Origin: Schistosoma haematobium
Taxonomy: Eukaryota; Platyhelminthes; Trematoda; Strigeidida; Schistosomatidae
Length of the DNA stretch: 64,000 nucleotides
NCBI RefSeq assembly: GCF_000699445.3
Contig: NC_067195.1
Span: forward strand, 62,471,591-62,535,590
Direction: 5' to 3'
Positions 11,645 through 21,390 of the stretch are shown one piece after another; positions within the stretch are counted from its first letter, which is position 1; every line of letters starts with the position of its first letter. Below the pieces are notes generated by a model. It did no database searches. It was not told where the DNA came from and saw only the letters and a program-made list of their open reading frames with translations. The position numbers and the translations under genes are program-made.

Positions 11645-11930
11645 TAATTTACGGACAACCTTTGAACAGCTGTAAAATGACCTTGAAATGTTCACCCACT
11701 TAGTAGGTTTAAATGGAGGTTATAGATTAGTGTGATGAATCAGGATTAGGATTTACAGTTGAATGTTAGGGTTAGGAACATGATTTAACGTTTTCATCAC
11801 TAACTGACATCAGCTATAATGCTAAAATGATATTTAGCCAAATGGGTGAGTGCATTTCACGCTAAAATTCAGGACTTGTTATCTTAAACCTGGTTGGTTC
11901 GTTCACAAGTTATAGTCTCGCTCAATAGTT
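11645..11930 (+). repeat. Unclassified repeat family F, copy 1
   Basis: Shares in order with 25813-26080 the blocks TGGACAACCTTTG (here ACGGACAACCTTTG), AGGATTAGGATTT-like, GTTTTCATCA, AA.TTCAGGACTTGTTATCTTA and CAAGTTATAGTC. It contains a short telomere-like GTTAGGGTTAGG string inside the repeat. No coding potential. Confidence 0.6.
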
Positions 11931-13017
11931 GCTATTTTGCTTCTTTTTATTAGAATCCTTGCACTGGACTTCTGCCAGATACAGTGTGCATCACCATGAG
12001 CACACTGCACTAACTAGACTTGCATGACTTGAATGATAGTATTTGAAGTTGAACAGTGATCTGAGTGCATCTTATCATTTTTGGCAGATTTTAATTAAAA
12101 CAAAACCGGGAAAATTATGGATCGACTTTGATTTAAAAGAGAAATTCGGTTTATTAGACTACGGCGTTCAGTTCTCAATTAATGGATCTCATTTTAGCGC
12201 ATCAAGTATATATACTTGATTTCATAACTTATCATAATATCATCAAATATCTATTCAGGCAAAAAGTGTAACATAATAACTGATGTGATAATAGATTGTA
12301 GACATTAATCCTTGGCTATCCACTTGATGAGACAGGTGCGAATCAAACGTTGGATAAGGAACTGATCTACATGAATGAAAAATTAGATGAGTAAGTTAAT
12401 AGGTTTAAGATTTGATTAGTAAGCATTTCAATCATACACTTCACTCTAGCACTGGCTTAAATTCACAGATAATTTAACTGTCTCCATTCTAAGGCATTTC
12501 TTCACCACAACTCGATTCCAGAAATCAGTTTATCCTGAAATCCTGAACTTTGATCTATTATTTATTGAGAAAATGTCACCAAAAAATTCATTTATTTTTG
12601 TCATGTAAGCATTTTATGACAGATTGACAGGCTTTTTAGATAGAAAAAAAACTGTCAAAAGTCACAATCATAAACTTCAGACTCGAGAAAAGTAACTTCC
12701 CGCGTACGACTTGGAATTAGAATGAACAATTTTATCTTAATTATCATTTATCTAAGCTACTTCCAAAACATTTATGTTGTATAGATCTGAAATAGAGGGT
12801 AGAGTATATTTAAAAATGATATCTAAAAAATAATTTTATTTTCCTGAATTAAAAAATCCAAAGTTAATAGAAACGGGAAATCCAAGCCTAACTAGATAAT
12901 TTACAATTAGCCTTACATGAATACCCTTTTGGTTTAGTTTTACAACGACAGACGTAAAAAGTTCATCATCATATTCATAGATTAAACGATAAACAGCCTT
13001 ATTAAAAATATTTTTTT
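11931..13017. other. Unique sequence, nothing recognised
   Basis: No gene, repeat or RNA motif recognised. Confidence 0.45.
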
Positions 13018-13019
13018 AA

Positions 13020-13190
13020 TGGTTGAATTCATGAGTTGATTAAAGCTAGACCACCATGAAAAACCTGGAAGTACTGAACGGCAGTTCGGTCCTAGTAAGG
13101 GACTCCTCAACAATGCACTTACACGATCTGGTGAGATTCCATTCATGAATTCATCCATTAAAAATTACTACAATCCGCAAAAACCCCAAC
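13020..13190 (-). mobile_element. Family B foldback copy, short
   Basis: A minus-strand tail (ggttgaattcatgagttg) leads into a decayed hammerhead (13069-13125). At about 13140 the sequence turns into a plus-strand tail (attcatgaattcatccatt... to the CAAAAACCCC end). The tRNA-like head is absent. Same inverted-end layout as the other foldback copies. Confidence 0.6.
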
Positions 13191-13638
13191 CTGACAGTAA
13201 ATATATTTGTCGAAATAACTTCACATGCTTTAAAACAAAACAGCACAGACCAGTTAGTTAAATAGGTGCTTTATAATCACCTGATCTTATTAATTTCTTC
13301 GGTAAACCTTTTTCACACTGATACAGTGAATTTCAATACTTTGATTAGCTCAACTTAGTTTCTTTACCATATTTCTCATAATACATAACACACGTTGTTA
13401 AAGGTAAAGTGCGTTTTTCATGACCAGTTTAAGCCTTGTTTATAACATCATCAAGCAATTAAGTGTCACCGGTTTCACTAATAAAATATTACCTTCAGAG
13501 TCGACAACAATATATGACCATCTAATAAATTAACTTCTACAAATCAGGTACTTATTTTTCAGTATGGGGGTTGTGGAGATTGTTAAGTTTTTGGTTGAGA
13601 TCATGAATCAATTGATGTTAGACCACCGTTGGAAACCT

Positions 13639-13694
13639 GGAAGCATTGGACGGCCGTTTCGTCCCAGTATGGGACTCCTCAGCAGTGCGCATCC
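13639..13694 (-). ncRNA. Hammerhead ribozyme of family B, core intact
   Basis: Minus strand: GGATGCGCACTG, then CTGAGGA (C3-U4-G5-A6-N7-G8-A9 all correct), stem II GTCCC ATACT GGGAC (five perfect pairs), GAAA, helix III ACGGCCGT (palindromic), cleavage triplet GTC and return strand CAATGCTTCC. Stem I pairs five of six, then has an internal loop and three further GGA/TCC pairs. That is the same stem I plan as Sm-alpha, where the internal loop contacts loop II. By sequence this is the best candidate active ribozyme of family B in the window. Confidence 0.85.
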
Positions 13695-13696
13695 AC

Positions 13697-13777
13697 GATC
13701 CCGCAACCCGCGGGATTCGAACCCAGGACCTACTGGCTTCGCGCCTGAGCACTTAACCATTAGACCACTGAGCCGGC
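13697..13777 (-). promoter_or_regulatory. tRNA-derived pol III promoter (A and B boxes), family B
   Basis: On the minus strand the block starts GCCGGCTCAGTGGTCTAATG and contains GTTAAGTG, then GGTTCGAATCC 30-odd bases on. The spacing and sequence match an internal type 2 pol III promoter. It is not a working tRNA gene: the acceptor stem is not paired and no anticodon arm is obvious. Confidence 0.7.
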
Positions 13778-13825
13778 ATCCAATGGTGTTAGTGTCTAAC
13801 ATCAACCAATCCACGAAATTTATTT

Positions 13826-14334
13826 TTATTTCAATAGTAATTCTCCTACCAGTGTAATTATTTAATGAAACTTAATAGATTTTTATAATTCACTTCCTAC
13901 TATTATAAAGTTTATTATATGTGTATGAAGCATCATTTATATATATATTTAGTTTTAGACAATCTATTATTACTTAAGTAACATTGGTGATTTTCAGTAA
14001 TGATATCTATTGTTATTGAGATAGTTTACAAAGAGTCAAATATATGAAACTGATACAAAATGAACAATGTCATTGTAGGTTATGTGAACATACAGTATAC
14101 CAGATTGATATATTAAATAAAGTTATTGATTTTAGATCTACCTAGAATAATATATTCACTACATTTTTATTCAATTTTTAAGTAGTTTTATTAGATTCCT
14201 AGTATATAATATCAGTAATATATGGTGGTAAGATCTCCACTACTGGCGGTATTTACCATCTAATACATTTAAAAAAATGCCAAGTTGATAATAAAGTGAA
14301 ATAACAAGAGTTGACTACAAACCAAATTTCATGA
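13826..14334. other. AT-rich sequence, nothing recognised
   Basis: No gene or repeat recognised. Confidence 0.45.
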
Positions 14335-14530
14335 ACATAGCGTTTTGACATTTTAGCTGATATCAGCTCGTGGCGAAAACCCTATATCTAATTCCTAACC
14401 CTAACCAACAACTTTAAGTCGTAATCCTAATCTATCATACTAGTTAATAACCCTCATCTAGCCCTAGTAGGTAGGTGGACACTTTCAAGGTCATCATAGA
14501 GTCCCTCGAAGGTCATTCATAAATCACAAT
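14335..14530 (-). repeat. Unclassified repeat family F, copy 2
   Basis: Opposite orientation to the copy at 11.6 kb. Blocks shared on the minus strand are ACCTTGAAAGTGTCCACC, GTTAGGGTTAGGAATTAG and GCTGATATCAGCTAAAATG. On plus it shows the telomere-like CCTAACCCTAACC string at 14394-14406, but as part of the repeat and not a telomere array. Confidence 0.6.
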
Positions 14531-15039
14531 ATTTTTTGAGGGATTTCATCACATCATCACCATGTAAAGTTTTCTGTTTTGATTAATACTACTGAATAAA
14601 ATACAAGTAACACAATCTATTAAAACAAAATTGCATGAAGTGTCGATAAATCAGTGCACCATATCAATCACAATGTCTCCCTCGTCCTGTGAATCCAAAG
14701 TTATAGCATATTTCACCTTATGACTTGACCAACCCAATTTTCGCAACGTGGCTAAACTTTACCCTTTAAAACAACAAATTTTCCTGTTAAATATAATATA
14801 TTATAAAATTTTGTAAGTAGTGGCACAAAACAAAATAAAAGCGAAGTTAGAATGTAAATTACTTTGTTTTACCCTTCGCTTCCCATTGTATATACTCCAA
14901 AAATACACGCAAGAGAAAAAACCTAAAGTTTGGTTCGTCAGTTTTTTAAATACTTGAATCTCACATCTCAAAAACGACTGATTATTTACATCTCTAAACA
15001 TCAACCAGAAGACATAAACTATCAATACAAATGGGATAA
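14531..15039. other. Unique sequence, nothing recognised
   Basis: The 81-codon minus-strand frame at 14801-15046 has a hydrophobic start but no family match, splice support or conserved motif. I leave it uncalled. Confidence 0.4.
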
Positions 15040-15275
15040 ACCTCACACCGTTGCATAACCTAGAGATAATGATAATGTGTTAGGTGTTTGATGAGTGATG
15101 TCCTGAGTTTGAGTCTCAAAGTGAATATAAACAGTGGGGTACATATATATCCGACTGACGAATAAAAAATAGGACGAAATGCATGTCTTGGATTCCACTG
15201 CTAACTACTTTCCAACTCTAATTAAAATACTTGTGACTTAATGAAGGTAGTTAGGCAATCCACACAGAATATATA
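15040..15275 (+). mobile_element. Sm-alpha copy, left part, interrupted by a retrotransposon
   Basis: Plus strand: a decayed tRNA-like head with a B-box relative (GAGTTTGAGTCTC at 15106-15118), a hammerhead region (15138-15202), then the first part of the Sm-alpha body (ACTTGTGACTTAA, GGCAATCCACACAGAAT) to 15270. The body stops at the AT microsatellite where the RTE-like element begins, and it resumes at about 16935 beyond that element. Confidence 0.75.
15138..15202 (+). ncRNA. Sm-alpha hammerhead, stem II destroyed
   Basis: The CTGACGA core, GAAA, the GTC triplet and the return strand TTGGATTCCACTGC can be seen. The left strand of stem II has become an A-rich run (ATAAAAAAT), so stem II cannot form and the ribozyme should be inactive. 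Confidence 0.6.
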
Positions 15276-15290
15276 TATATATATATATAT
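15271..15290. repeat. AT dinucleotide microsatellite at an insertion junction
   Basis: Ten AT units between the Sm-alpha body and the start of the reverse-transcriptase fragment. The right junction also begins with ATATATATAC, so the target site duplication probably lies in this AT tract and its length cannot be fixed. Confidence 0.8.
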
Positions 15291-15293
15291 TTT

Positions 15294-15714
15294 AGCTAAA
15301 ATCTGGGAGTTGGACGTTATCCCATCTTACTGGTCACAATCGCTGATCGTCCTAATATATAAGAGAGGGTTAAAATCATCCTGTGACAACCATAGAGGAA
15401 TTAGTTTAACTAATATAATATCTAAAATACTAGCCTCGATAATTATCAGACGCCTAACTAAGACTCGTGAACTGCAAACACGAGAGACTCAAGCTGGCTT
15501 CAGACCTGGTCGTGGCTGCATCGACCACATAGTCACCATTCGTCAGGTTCTAGAACATAGGCATACTTATCGGCGTCCGACAATGGTGGTCTTTCTCGAC
15601 TTAAAAGCAGCATTTGACTCGGTAGACCGCGAGATTCTGTGGCAGTGTCTGTCATTGAAAGGCGTACCTCAGAAGTACATAAACCTTGTGAAGACTCTAC
15701 TCGAACACTACTAG
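15294..15714 (+). pseudogene. Reverse transcriptase fragment, N-terminal part (RTE-like)
   Basis: Encodes RT fingers and palm up to motif A. Visible motifs are NHRGISLTNIISKIL, QAGFRPGRGCIDHI and FLDLKAAFDSVDRE, the last carrying the first catalytic aspartate. The apparent start at 15241 lies in Sm-alpha and the AT microsatellite and is not real. The frame stops at 15712 after LLEHY; the next block (SRVRAYGELS) continues in another frame, so a small indel lies at the stop. Confidence 0.85.
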
Positions 15715-16282
15715 TCGAGTCAGAGCTTATGGCGAACTGTCATCTGCTTTTGCAACCTCAAGTGGTGTTCGTCAAGGCTGTCCACTTTCCCCATTTTTGT
15801 TTAACTTCATCATAGACCTATTGATGGAAATAACTTTCTCGTCGACTGAGTTCTCGGGTATTGATCTCCATCCAGGAGGTCCACTTATCGACTTAGAATA
15901 CGCAGATGACATAGTCCTGTTTGGTGAAGACGCTGACAAAATGCAGAGTCTTCTGGTAGCACTAAGCAACAATGCCAGAATGTTTGGAATGCGCTTCTCT
16001 CCCTCGAAGTGCAAGTTGTTGCTTCAGGACTGGTCTGCGTCAACACCTGAACTAAGGATAGGGAGTGAAGTAGTCGAACGCGTTGACAACTTTACTTATC
16101 TTGAAAGTCTGATCAGCCCTAATGGGTTGGTGTCTGACGAAATCTCAGCACGGATTCGAAAAGCTCGTTTGGTTTTTGCCAACTTACGTCACTTATGGCG
16201 AAGGCGAGATATCCGTCTATCAATAAAAGGATGGGTATACTGCGCGGCAGTCCGTTCTGTTTTAATTTACGGCAGCCATTAA
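15715..16282 (+). pseudogene. Reverse transcriptase fragment, catalytic centre and thumb
   Basis: Continues with motif B (GVRQGCPLSPFLFN, about 15765-15805) and motif C (YADDIVLFG, about 15899-15925, the catalytic Asp pair), then FSPSKCKLL and NFTYLESLIS. It ends in RSVLIYGSH followed by a stop; the usual GSETWPLR block is shortened by a small deletion at 16276-16281. All catalytic aspartates are present, but the frame is broken on both sides. Confidence 0.85.
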
Positions 16283-16730
16283 GAGTAGAAGACACTCGTA
16301 AGCTATTAGCATTTGACCACAGATGCCTTAGAAATATTGCTCGCATCTACTGGGATCAGTGGAAAAGTAATAGTGAGGTTAGACGTGCAGGGTATTAGGG
16401 AATGATGGTAAATCAGTTGATGAGGTTGTGAATGTTCATCGTCTGAGGTGGTTGGACCACGTTACGTATGTCTGAACACCGATTACCACGATGTGCAATG
16501 CTAACCGGTGTTGGAGGTGGTTGGAAGAAAGTTAGGGGCGCCCAAACCAAAACGTGGCATCAGTGCTTGAAGTCACTAACTTCTGGTCTGAGTCATGTTG
16601 GTAGATGCAGACTACTTGGTTGGGGTCCTCGTGACTATCGTAACCAATGGTTGGAGACTGTGTGACATGGCTCAGAATCGATCACAATGGCGTAAGTGTA
16701 TACACTCTCTATCTTCCCTTAAACTAAGAG
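16283..16730 (+). pseudogene. Retrotransposon C-terminal domain remnant
   Basis: Two frames carry the end of the polyprotein: PLRVEDTRKLLAFDHRCLR (16276 on) and then, after a shift near 16396, RWLDHV.RMSEHRLPRCAM and LETV. A final SQWRKCIHSLSSLKL block runs to the stop near 16734. This tail is typical of RTE-like polyproteins and has no known enzymatic role. Confidence 0.75.
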
Positions 16731-16934
16731 ATTAAAATCACTTCATATCTTTCTTTCTATGAACTAATTCTTTCTTTCTGTACTATATCCTTATTGCAAT
16801 CTTTCTTTTATATATTACCACCACTGAATTAACTACTCCTATGAATCCGGTGTTCATCTTGCTATGCTAATGCAGTATGGTAACTTAGACCGATATATAT
16901 ATGTGCCTGGTCCTACGTTGTAGCTGACTGACTG

Positions 16935-17010
16935 ATATATATACCAAACTGGAGTGATCAATTCAGGTTCACAATATCAACAGGAAGATTCTAACAGTCA
17001 ATACAAATGA
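16935..17010 (+). mobile_element. Sm-alpha copy, right part
   Basis: Resumes the Sm-alpha body interrupted at 15270: ATATATACCAAACTGGAGTG, ATCAATTCAGGTTC, then CAACAGGAAGATTC and AACAGTCAATACAAA. These match the body at 24130-24185 (read on minus) in order. This proves the nested insertion. Confidence 0.7.
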
Positions 17011-17469
17011 CCTAAAATACTTTTTACTGAAACTCAGCTTCGACTTTTGAACTTTGCGTTACAATAATACAGTATCTAATATAAATTATTTGGATATTAT
17101 TGAATCTTGTATAATTACTCATGCATAGCATCAGGATTAACGCTTATATCAAAATGGGTTAACCATAAAAAAACGAGCCCGGAAAAGTCCTAATACTTCG
17201 GATAACAACAACTCTGTTATTACCTATACCCCATGACCAGTAACTCCTTTTGAATCAGATAATGGTAGGAGTGGACTCACATCATACTTGCTGCTGGATG
17301 ACCCAGTCTCTAGTAATGCGTTCTACATCAAGATCAAGGTATTTAGAGTGAATTAGACAATGTAAGTAAGCAATTAAGCGATATACGTTCTGAAGTTGAG
17401 TCACTTGAGGGCTCGTTATCAAAGCATGATGACCTTAAGCAAAAACTAAAGGCATCATCACCTCCCAAA

Positions 17470-17850
17470 ATGCTATTCTCGAAGCGTGTGGTTCCTGCAA
17501 GACTTGAAGACATTATCAAAGTAGAATCCGTTATTAAATTTATCGCTAGCGAAGTTACTAAGCGAGTGACCTCTCGAAATAACGTGATTATCTATTACAT
17601 ACCTGACAAAATCGCCCATAAATCTGTAAGGAACTTGATATTAAAGGAAGCTAACCTTCAGCATAGTCCATGTCAATATATTTGCTTTAATAAAAAGCAC
17701 CAGAAGTTCTCATGCCCTATATTGTTTAGATTCGATTCACATTTATTAGCTGAAAGGCTGAAGAAATCCAAACGGTTGTCTGTGTGCGATCGTATAATCT
17801 CAGATAAAACTACTAACCAAAGGCTAATGCAACAGTGTGCCTTAAACTAA
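17470..17850 (+). pseudogene. CR1-type ORF1 protein remnant
   Basis: A 126-codon frame with the pattern RVTSRNNVIIYYIPDK, SVRNLILKEANL, KKHQKFSCPILFRFDS and SDKTTNQR. This resembles the ORF1 protein of schistosome CR1-like elements, an RNA-binding protein that coats the element RNA. The start is arbitrary and the coding sequence continues upstream in a damaged form. The C-terminus ends early (ALN, stop). Confidence 0.65.
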
Positions 17851-18149
17851 AATAACGATGTTGAGATTAAAACGGACAACGTTGTCTTAGCAGCAGGACC
17901 CACTGGTACGACCGATTTATCGTATGTCAGCCAATACTCTGATTTATCTATGAAGAAAGATTATTTGTTACTTAAGTAAGTAAGTAAGTTCTCGGTTTTT
18001 CTACACTCCATACTCCCTTTTTAAACATTTAACTTATCAAAGCACGTTCACTTCTAAATGAAACTTCGACCTTGGAAACCATAACTTTACTAGGCAAGCT
18101 TTCTTTCATACTTATCACTGAAATATGGTGCTCTCTCGCAATGTCTGAT

Positions 18150-18660
18150 TCATAATTAAATATCCGGAACTGCCGACTCTATTGCTGTAACAGAGAAACT
18201 AAGGGAGTAGGTGGTTGTCTTATATACTCTTTGGATACCCCAACAACTAATAAAGTTGAAGACAATATCCTGAGCAGTTTACTTGAATTGGTCTGGATAT
18301 TAGTCAACACTTGTATCATAGTCTACTGACGGGATGCATATACAGAGCTCCTGATAGTTCGGATAATGTGAATGACTTTATTATCAATGCATTTATACAT
18401 GCATCTACTCTAAACTACAATACCAAGGTCATTACAAGAGATTTCAATTATCCTGGAATGAACTGGAATACCGGTAGTTGTCAGTCATGTAAAGATGAAT
18501 CCTCGACAACCATTAACATGCACTGATGGTCATAGTGGGTTCGTACCCCAACAAGGAGTAGAGATGTCATCCCATTATCCGTACACGTATACAATGAACT
18601 TGAAAGCAGTGACCATAAAATAGTAGTTTGTGCTCCCCCTATTTCATGTAATAGTCTCGT
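18150..18660 (+). pseudogene. CR1-type endonuclease domain remnant
   Basis: Shows GCIYRAPDSS (about 18329-18358) and the DFNYPGMNW block (about 18443-18470) of the APE-type endonuclease that nicks target DNA for element insertion. The usual Gly before DFNYPG is Arg here. The following ...SSDHK...VVC-type block is readable at about 18600-18630 in another frame. Stops and shifts separate the pieces. Confidence 0.65.
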
Positions 18661-18840
18661 GGATGCCATCGACATTTTCTATCTGATCGTTGACTCTTGT
18701 CTAAATTCCTGTGCACCTCATAAAGCGTACATGTTTAATAAAACATACGAATTATATATACCAGCTAATTATCGTAATAAACAAAGATGCCTACAGAAAC
18801 GTTAATTTAAGTCAAACAACTTTACGGCGGTTGCACAAAT

Positions 18841-19454
18841 AACAATAAATATCATCTTGATCAAGAACAAAATAACATTAACATAATCAGACCTATTATA
18901 GTTTTGATTACACCTAAAATGTTCTCTTATCTCTCCTATATACTATTTAAGTTTGTATTAGTTTATTTCGGTTATTTATTTACTCTGAAGAATTCAACAT
19001 TATACTCATTGTGAAATAACAAATACGTTCATTATGTTATTATTATTATTATCATTATTATTATTAAAAAGTTGTGTAAGGTCCTATATAATTTGCCTTG
19101 ATCTAAGTGATTTCGTAATGAGTATTTGAGAAAAATTTTTTTAGAATAAATTGTCTAGGGGATATGAAGTAACGAATGGTAAATGTCAAAATGAACATTT
19201 TCATCACAAATCTTTTTGCTTTTAATATCTCAATATATCAACAAGCAATCATTCATATTTCTTAGAATGATAAGTTACGTATACAAATGGTTGAATTAAT
19301 TTGTAGGCTAAGTCAAACATTTTACATAAAAGAAAGATACACTTGCTAGAATCAGTATTCTTAATGAAAAAACAAGTATAGAAAAAATTATAGAAGATAG
19401 TTTGAAATGAATCTTAGGAAATATTATTTCAGATGCAAGCCTATTTCTTCACTC
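18841..19454. other. AT-rich sequence with a TTA/ATT repeat
   Basis: A TAT/ATT trinucleotide-like run lies at 19036-19065. Nothing else recognised. Confidence 0.45.
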
Positions 19455-19645
19455 AAAAGAACAGTATTCGCGCGCGAGACTGTAGGTTCTGGGTTCGGGT
19501 CCCCAGGCTGGATAGTGGGTATGCACTGCTTAGGAGTTCCATACAAAGACGAAGGGCTCGTCCAGTGCTTCCAGGATTTCAGTGATGGTCTAGCCTAGAT
19601 CGATTCGTGAGTTCAACTGAAAATATTACAATATCCATAAATCCC
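19455..19645 (+). mobile_element. Family B element, decayed
   Basis: A plus-strand copy. The A box is lost, but CGCGCGCGAGAC and the B box GGTTCGGGTCC (19492-19502) remain, followed by a hammerhead region at 19518-19572 (CTTAGGA in place of CUGANGA, GAAG in place of GAAA: dead) and a tail to about 19640. Confidence 0.65.
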
Positions 19646-20772
19646 TATAATTATAAATATTATATATATATATATATAACTTAGAAAAGGCATGTATCAA
19701 CAGGACATGATGAATTATAGATATTAATAAATAAACTTGAATATTAGTGGCATCAATCTAATTGGTTATTTGTCTTAGAAGTTTGAATCATTCGGCTGTT
19801 CCAGTTGAATAGATTGAAGCTGTATATTTGTTTAAAATGTATCCAGATTACTCTTGTATTTAATTTTAAACCAGTTGCTACTGGCTACTTTCAAGTAGTC
19901 TATAAAATAAGAAAGCATTTAATGTTCATGATCAGCTAGCAAAAATGATGGAAATAAATGAATGTAATGTATTGCATGTATATCTACATGAAGTATATGC
20001 CCATAGGTCGGAACTTCTTCAGAGAAAGACGATTTTTTTAGCACTGCGAATGTGTTTATGAAAATTCGCCTTACGGATATTTTTAAGTGATTTTAACGAA
20101 GTCAAAGATCAGATAACAAATATGACAAATATATGTGTTGTATTTCACCATACGACTTATGAAAGGTAGAATCGAGAATGAATCGGTTGTGAGTACACTG
20201 AAATATTTCCTTCTTAGGTCTTTATCTCTTACCAACTACACTAAATAACTGTATAAAATGTAAGTTTCAATATTCGTAGCCATGAAAATCGTTGAATTTG
20301 CAGTTGTAAATTACTGATTGACTTTAGTCAGCCATCGGAACTTCAAAAGGACATATATTTCAATAAAGGAATGTTTCACAACTACATTGATTCATAGATA
20401 TCTCTAACTGATAAGCGTAAATTTGAAAATACAAGTTAAGCAACGAAGTATTTCGTTGCAAAAAGTTCTTCATAAAGGTTCTACATTAATATTTAGACTT
20501 ATCAAAATTAAGCATACGACCGATAATAAATAGTGGTCGATCAAAATGAGATTTCTCCATGCATTTAAAAGCTCAAAATTATAAATGAACTATGGTGGTA
20601 CCACTGACTTATAACAAATACTCGCAGACATCTGTGTTGTTTTTATCAATAAAACTGTTGAAATAATATTAAATTTCAAATAAGAGTCCGCTTTTTATTT
20701 CTCACAAATTTAACATGGATAGAAAAAGTAAATTAATTCTTCTTAACAAGATCATCTTTGAAATGATACAAT
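19646..20772. other. Unique AT-rich sequence
   Basis: Includes a (TA)n run at about 19661-19677. No gene or repeat recognised. Confidence 0.45.
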
Positions 20773-21390
20773 AACTTACTTATTCCTGTTACTCCTCGTG
20801 GAGGAATATAGGCCCCCCATCAGCACTCTCCATCCAACCCTATCCTGGATAGTCCTTTCGAGTTGCTATTCATCCTTTTCATATCCGCCTCCTTTCAGGA
20901 TTCCAAGTTACGGCTTGCATCGTGAAGCAGTCTAGTGATTTCCTCACTGTGTGTCCTATCCACTTCCAACGTCTTTTCCTAATCTCCTCTTCATCTGGAA
21001 TCTGGTTTATCCTCTCTCATAGAAGACTGTTGCTGATGGTATCTGTCCAACGGATAATGAGTATATTGCATAGACAATTATTTATAAATACTTCAACCTT
21101 TTTGGTGATGGTTGTGGTAGTTTTCCACGTTTCAGCTCCATACAGTAGAACTATCTTAACGTTCGTGTTGTCGATTCTGACTTTGAAATTGGTTAATAAT
21201 TGTTTTGAGTCTTATATATTCTTCAATTGTATGAATGCTGCCCTTGTTTTGTCAATCCTCGCCATTACATTTACATCGATCCTCCTTGTTCATCAATGAT
21301 GCTTTCCAAATACATGAAAGTTTTCACATCTTACAAAGTTTCTCCACCAAGTATGATTGAGTTGGTATTCTCCGTGTTATATCAGAGGAT
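20773..21390 (-). mobile_element. RTE retrotransposon 3' fragment
   Basis: Minus-strand 3' portion of the RTE family: tail (AATAAGTAAGT-type) at 20773-20783, C-terminal SNRRK-type block, and upstream the region equivalent to 29160-29810 of the better copy. It ends near the equivalent of RT residue 395 (the TITLDGETL region). An internal stretch of about 40 bases is missing near 20885. The plus-strand frame at 20922-21299 is an antisense shadow. Confidence 0.8.

Larger units (their letters stand above)
13563..13825 (-). mobile_element. Family B element, best-preserved full copy
   Basis: Minus strand: 5' leader (13819 to about 13778), tRNA-like head (13777 to about 13697), hammerhead (13694 to 13639) and tail (13638 to 13563, ending gagattgttaagttt on plus). 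The head has a good A-box block (TGGTCTAATGG) and a B box GGTTCGAATCC that fits the GGTTCGANNCC consensus exactly, so pol III transcription is plausible. The 5' leader (GATGTTAGACACTAACACC) and the tail (CGGTGGTCTAACATCAATTG) are imperfect inverted repeats. There is no coding capacity; the frames at 13564-13857 and 13608-13814 are translations of this element. Confidence 0.85.
15291..16934 (+). mobile_element. 5'-truncated RTE-like non-LTR retrotransposon
   Basis: A plus-strand element that starts inside the reverse transcriptase and runs through its C-terminal region to a 3' UTR and a (CTGA)n tail (gctgactgactgat at 16923-16936). It is inserted in an Sm-alpha body. The reading frame is broken at least three times (about 15714, 16282 and 16396), so it is dead. 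Its RT is clearly different from that of the 29-kb element (YADD instead of FADD; low identity), so it is a second family. I assign it to RTE-like elements from the tail and RT type, and clade placement is an inference. Confidence 0.8.
17100..18840 (+). mobile_element. Broken CR1-like non-LTR retrotransposon, ORF1 and endonuclease part
   Basis: A plus-strand remnant that keeps an ORF1-type region (17470-17850), an endonuclease region (about 18150-18660) and the start of the endonuclease-RT linker (to about 18840). No RT palm motifs follow, so the 3' half is missing. Many stops and shifts are present. Both 5' and 3' limits are approximate. Confidence 0.7.

Noticed and set aside
13608..13814. 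Open frames across family B elements (also 5873-6112, 3913-4116, 47341-47523, 56018-56215)
   Set aside because: They translate the tRNA-like head and ribozyme and recur with similar peptides (for example LLRSPILGRNGRPM) only because the DNA repeat recurs.
14394..14406. Telomere-like CCTAACCCTAACC
   Set aside because: A two-unit string within repeat family F, not an array.
20922..21299. Plus-strand frames of 100-180 codons over the RTE copies (20922-21299, 29363-29911, 43599-43931, 43910-44248)
   Set aside because: They lie antisense to RT coding sequence, which explains their length; no domain is seen.
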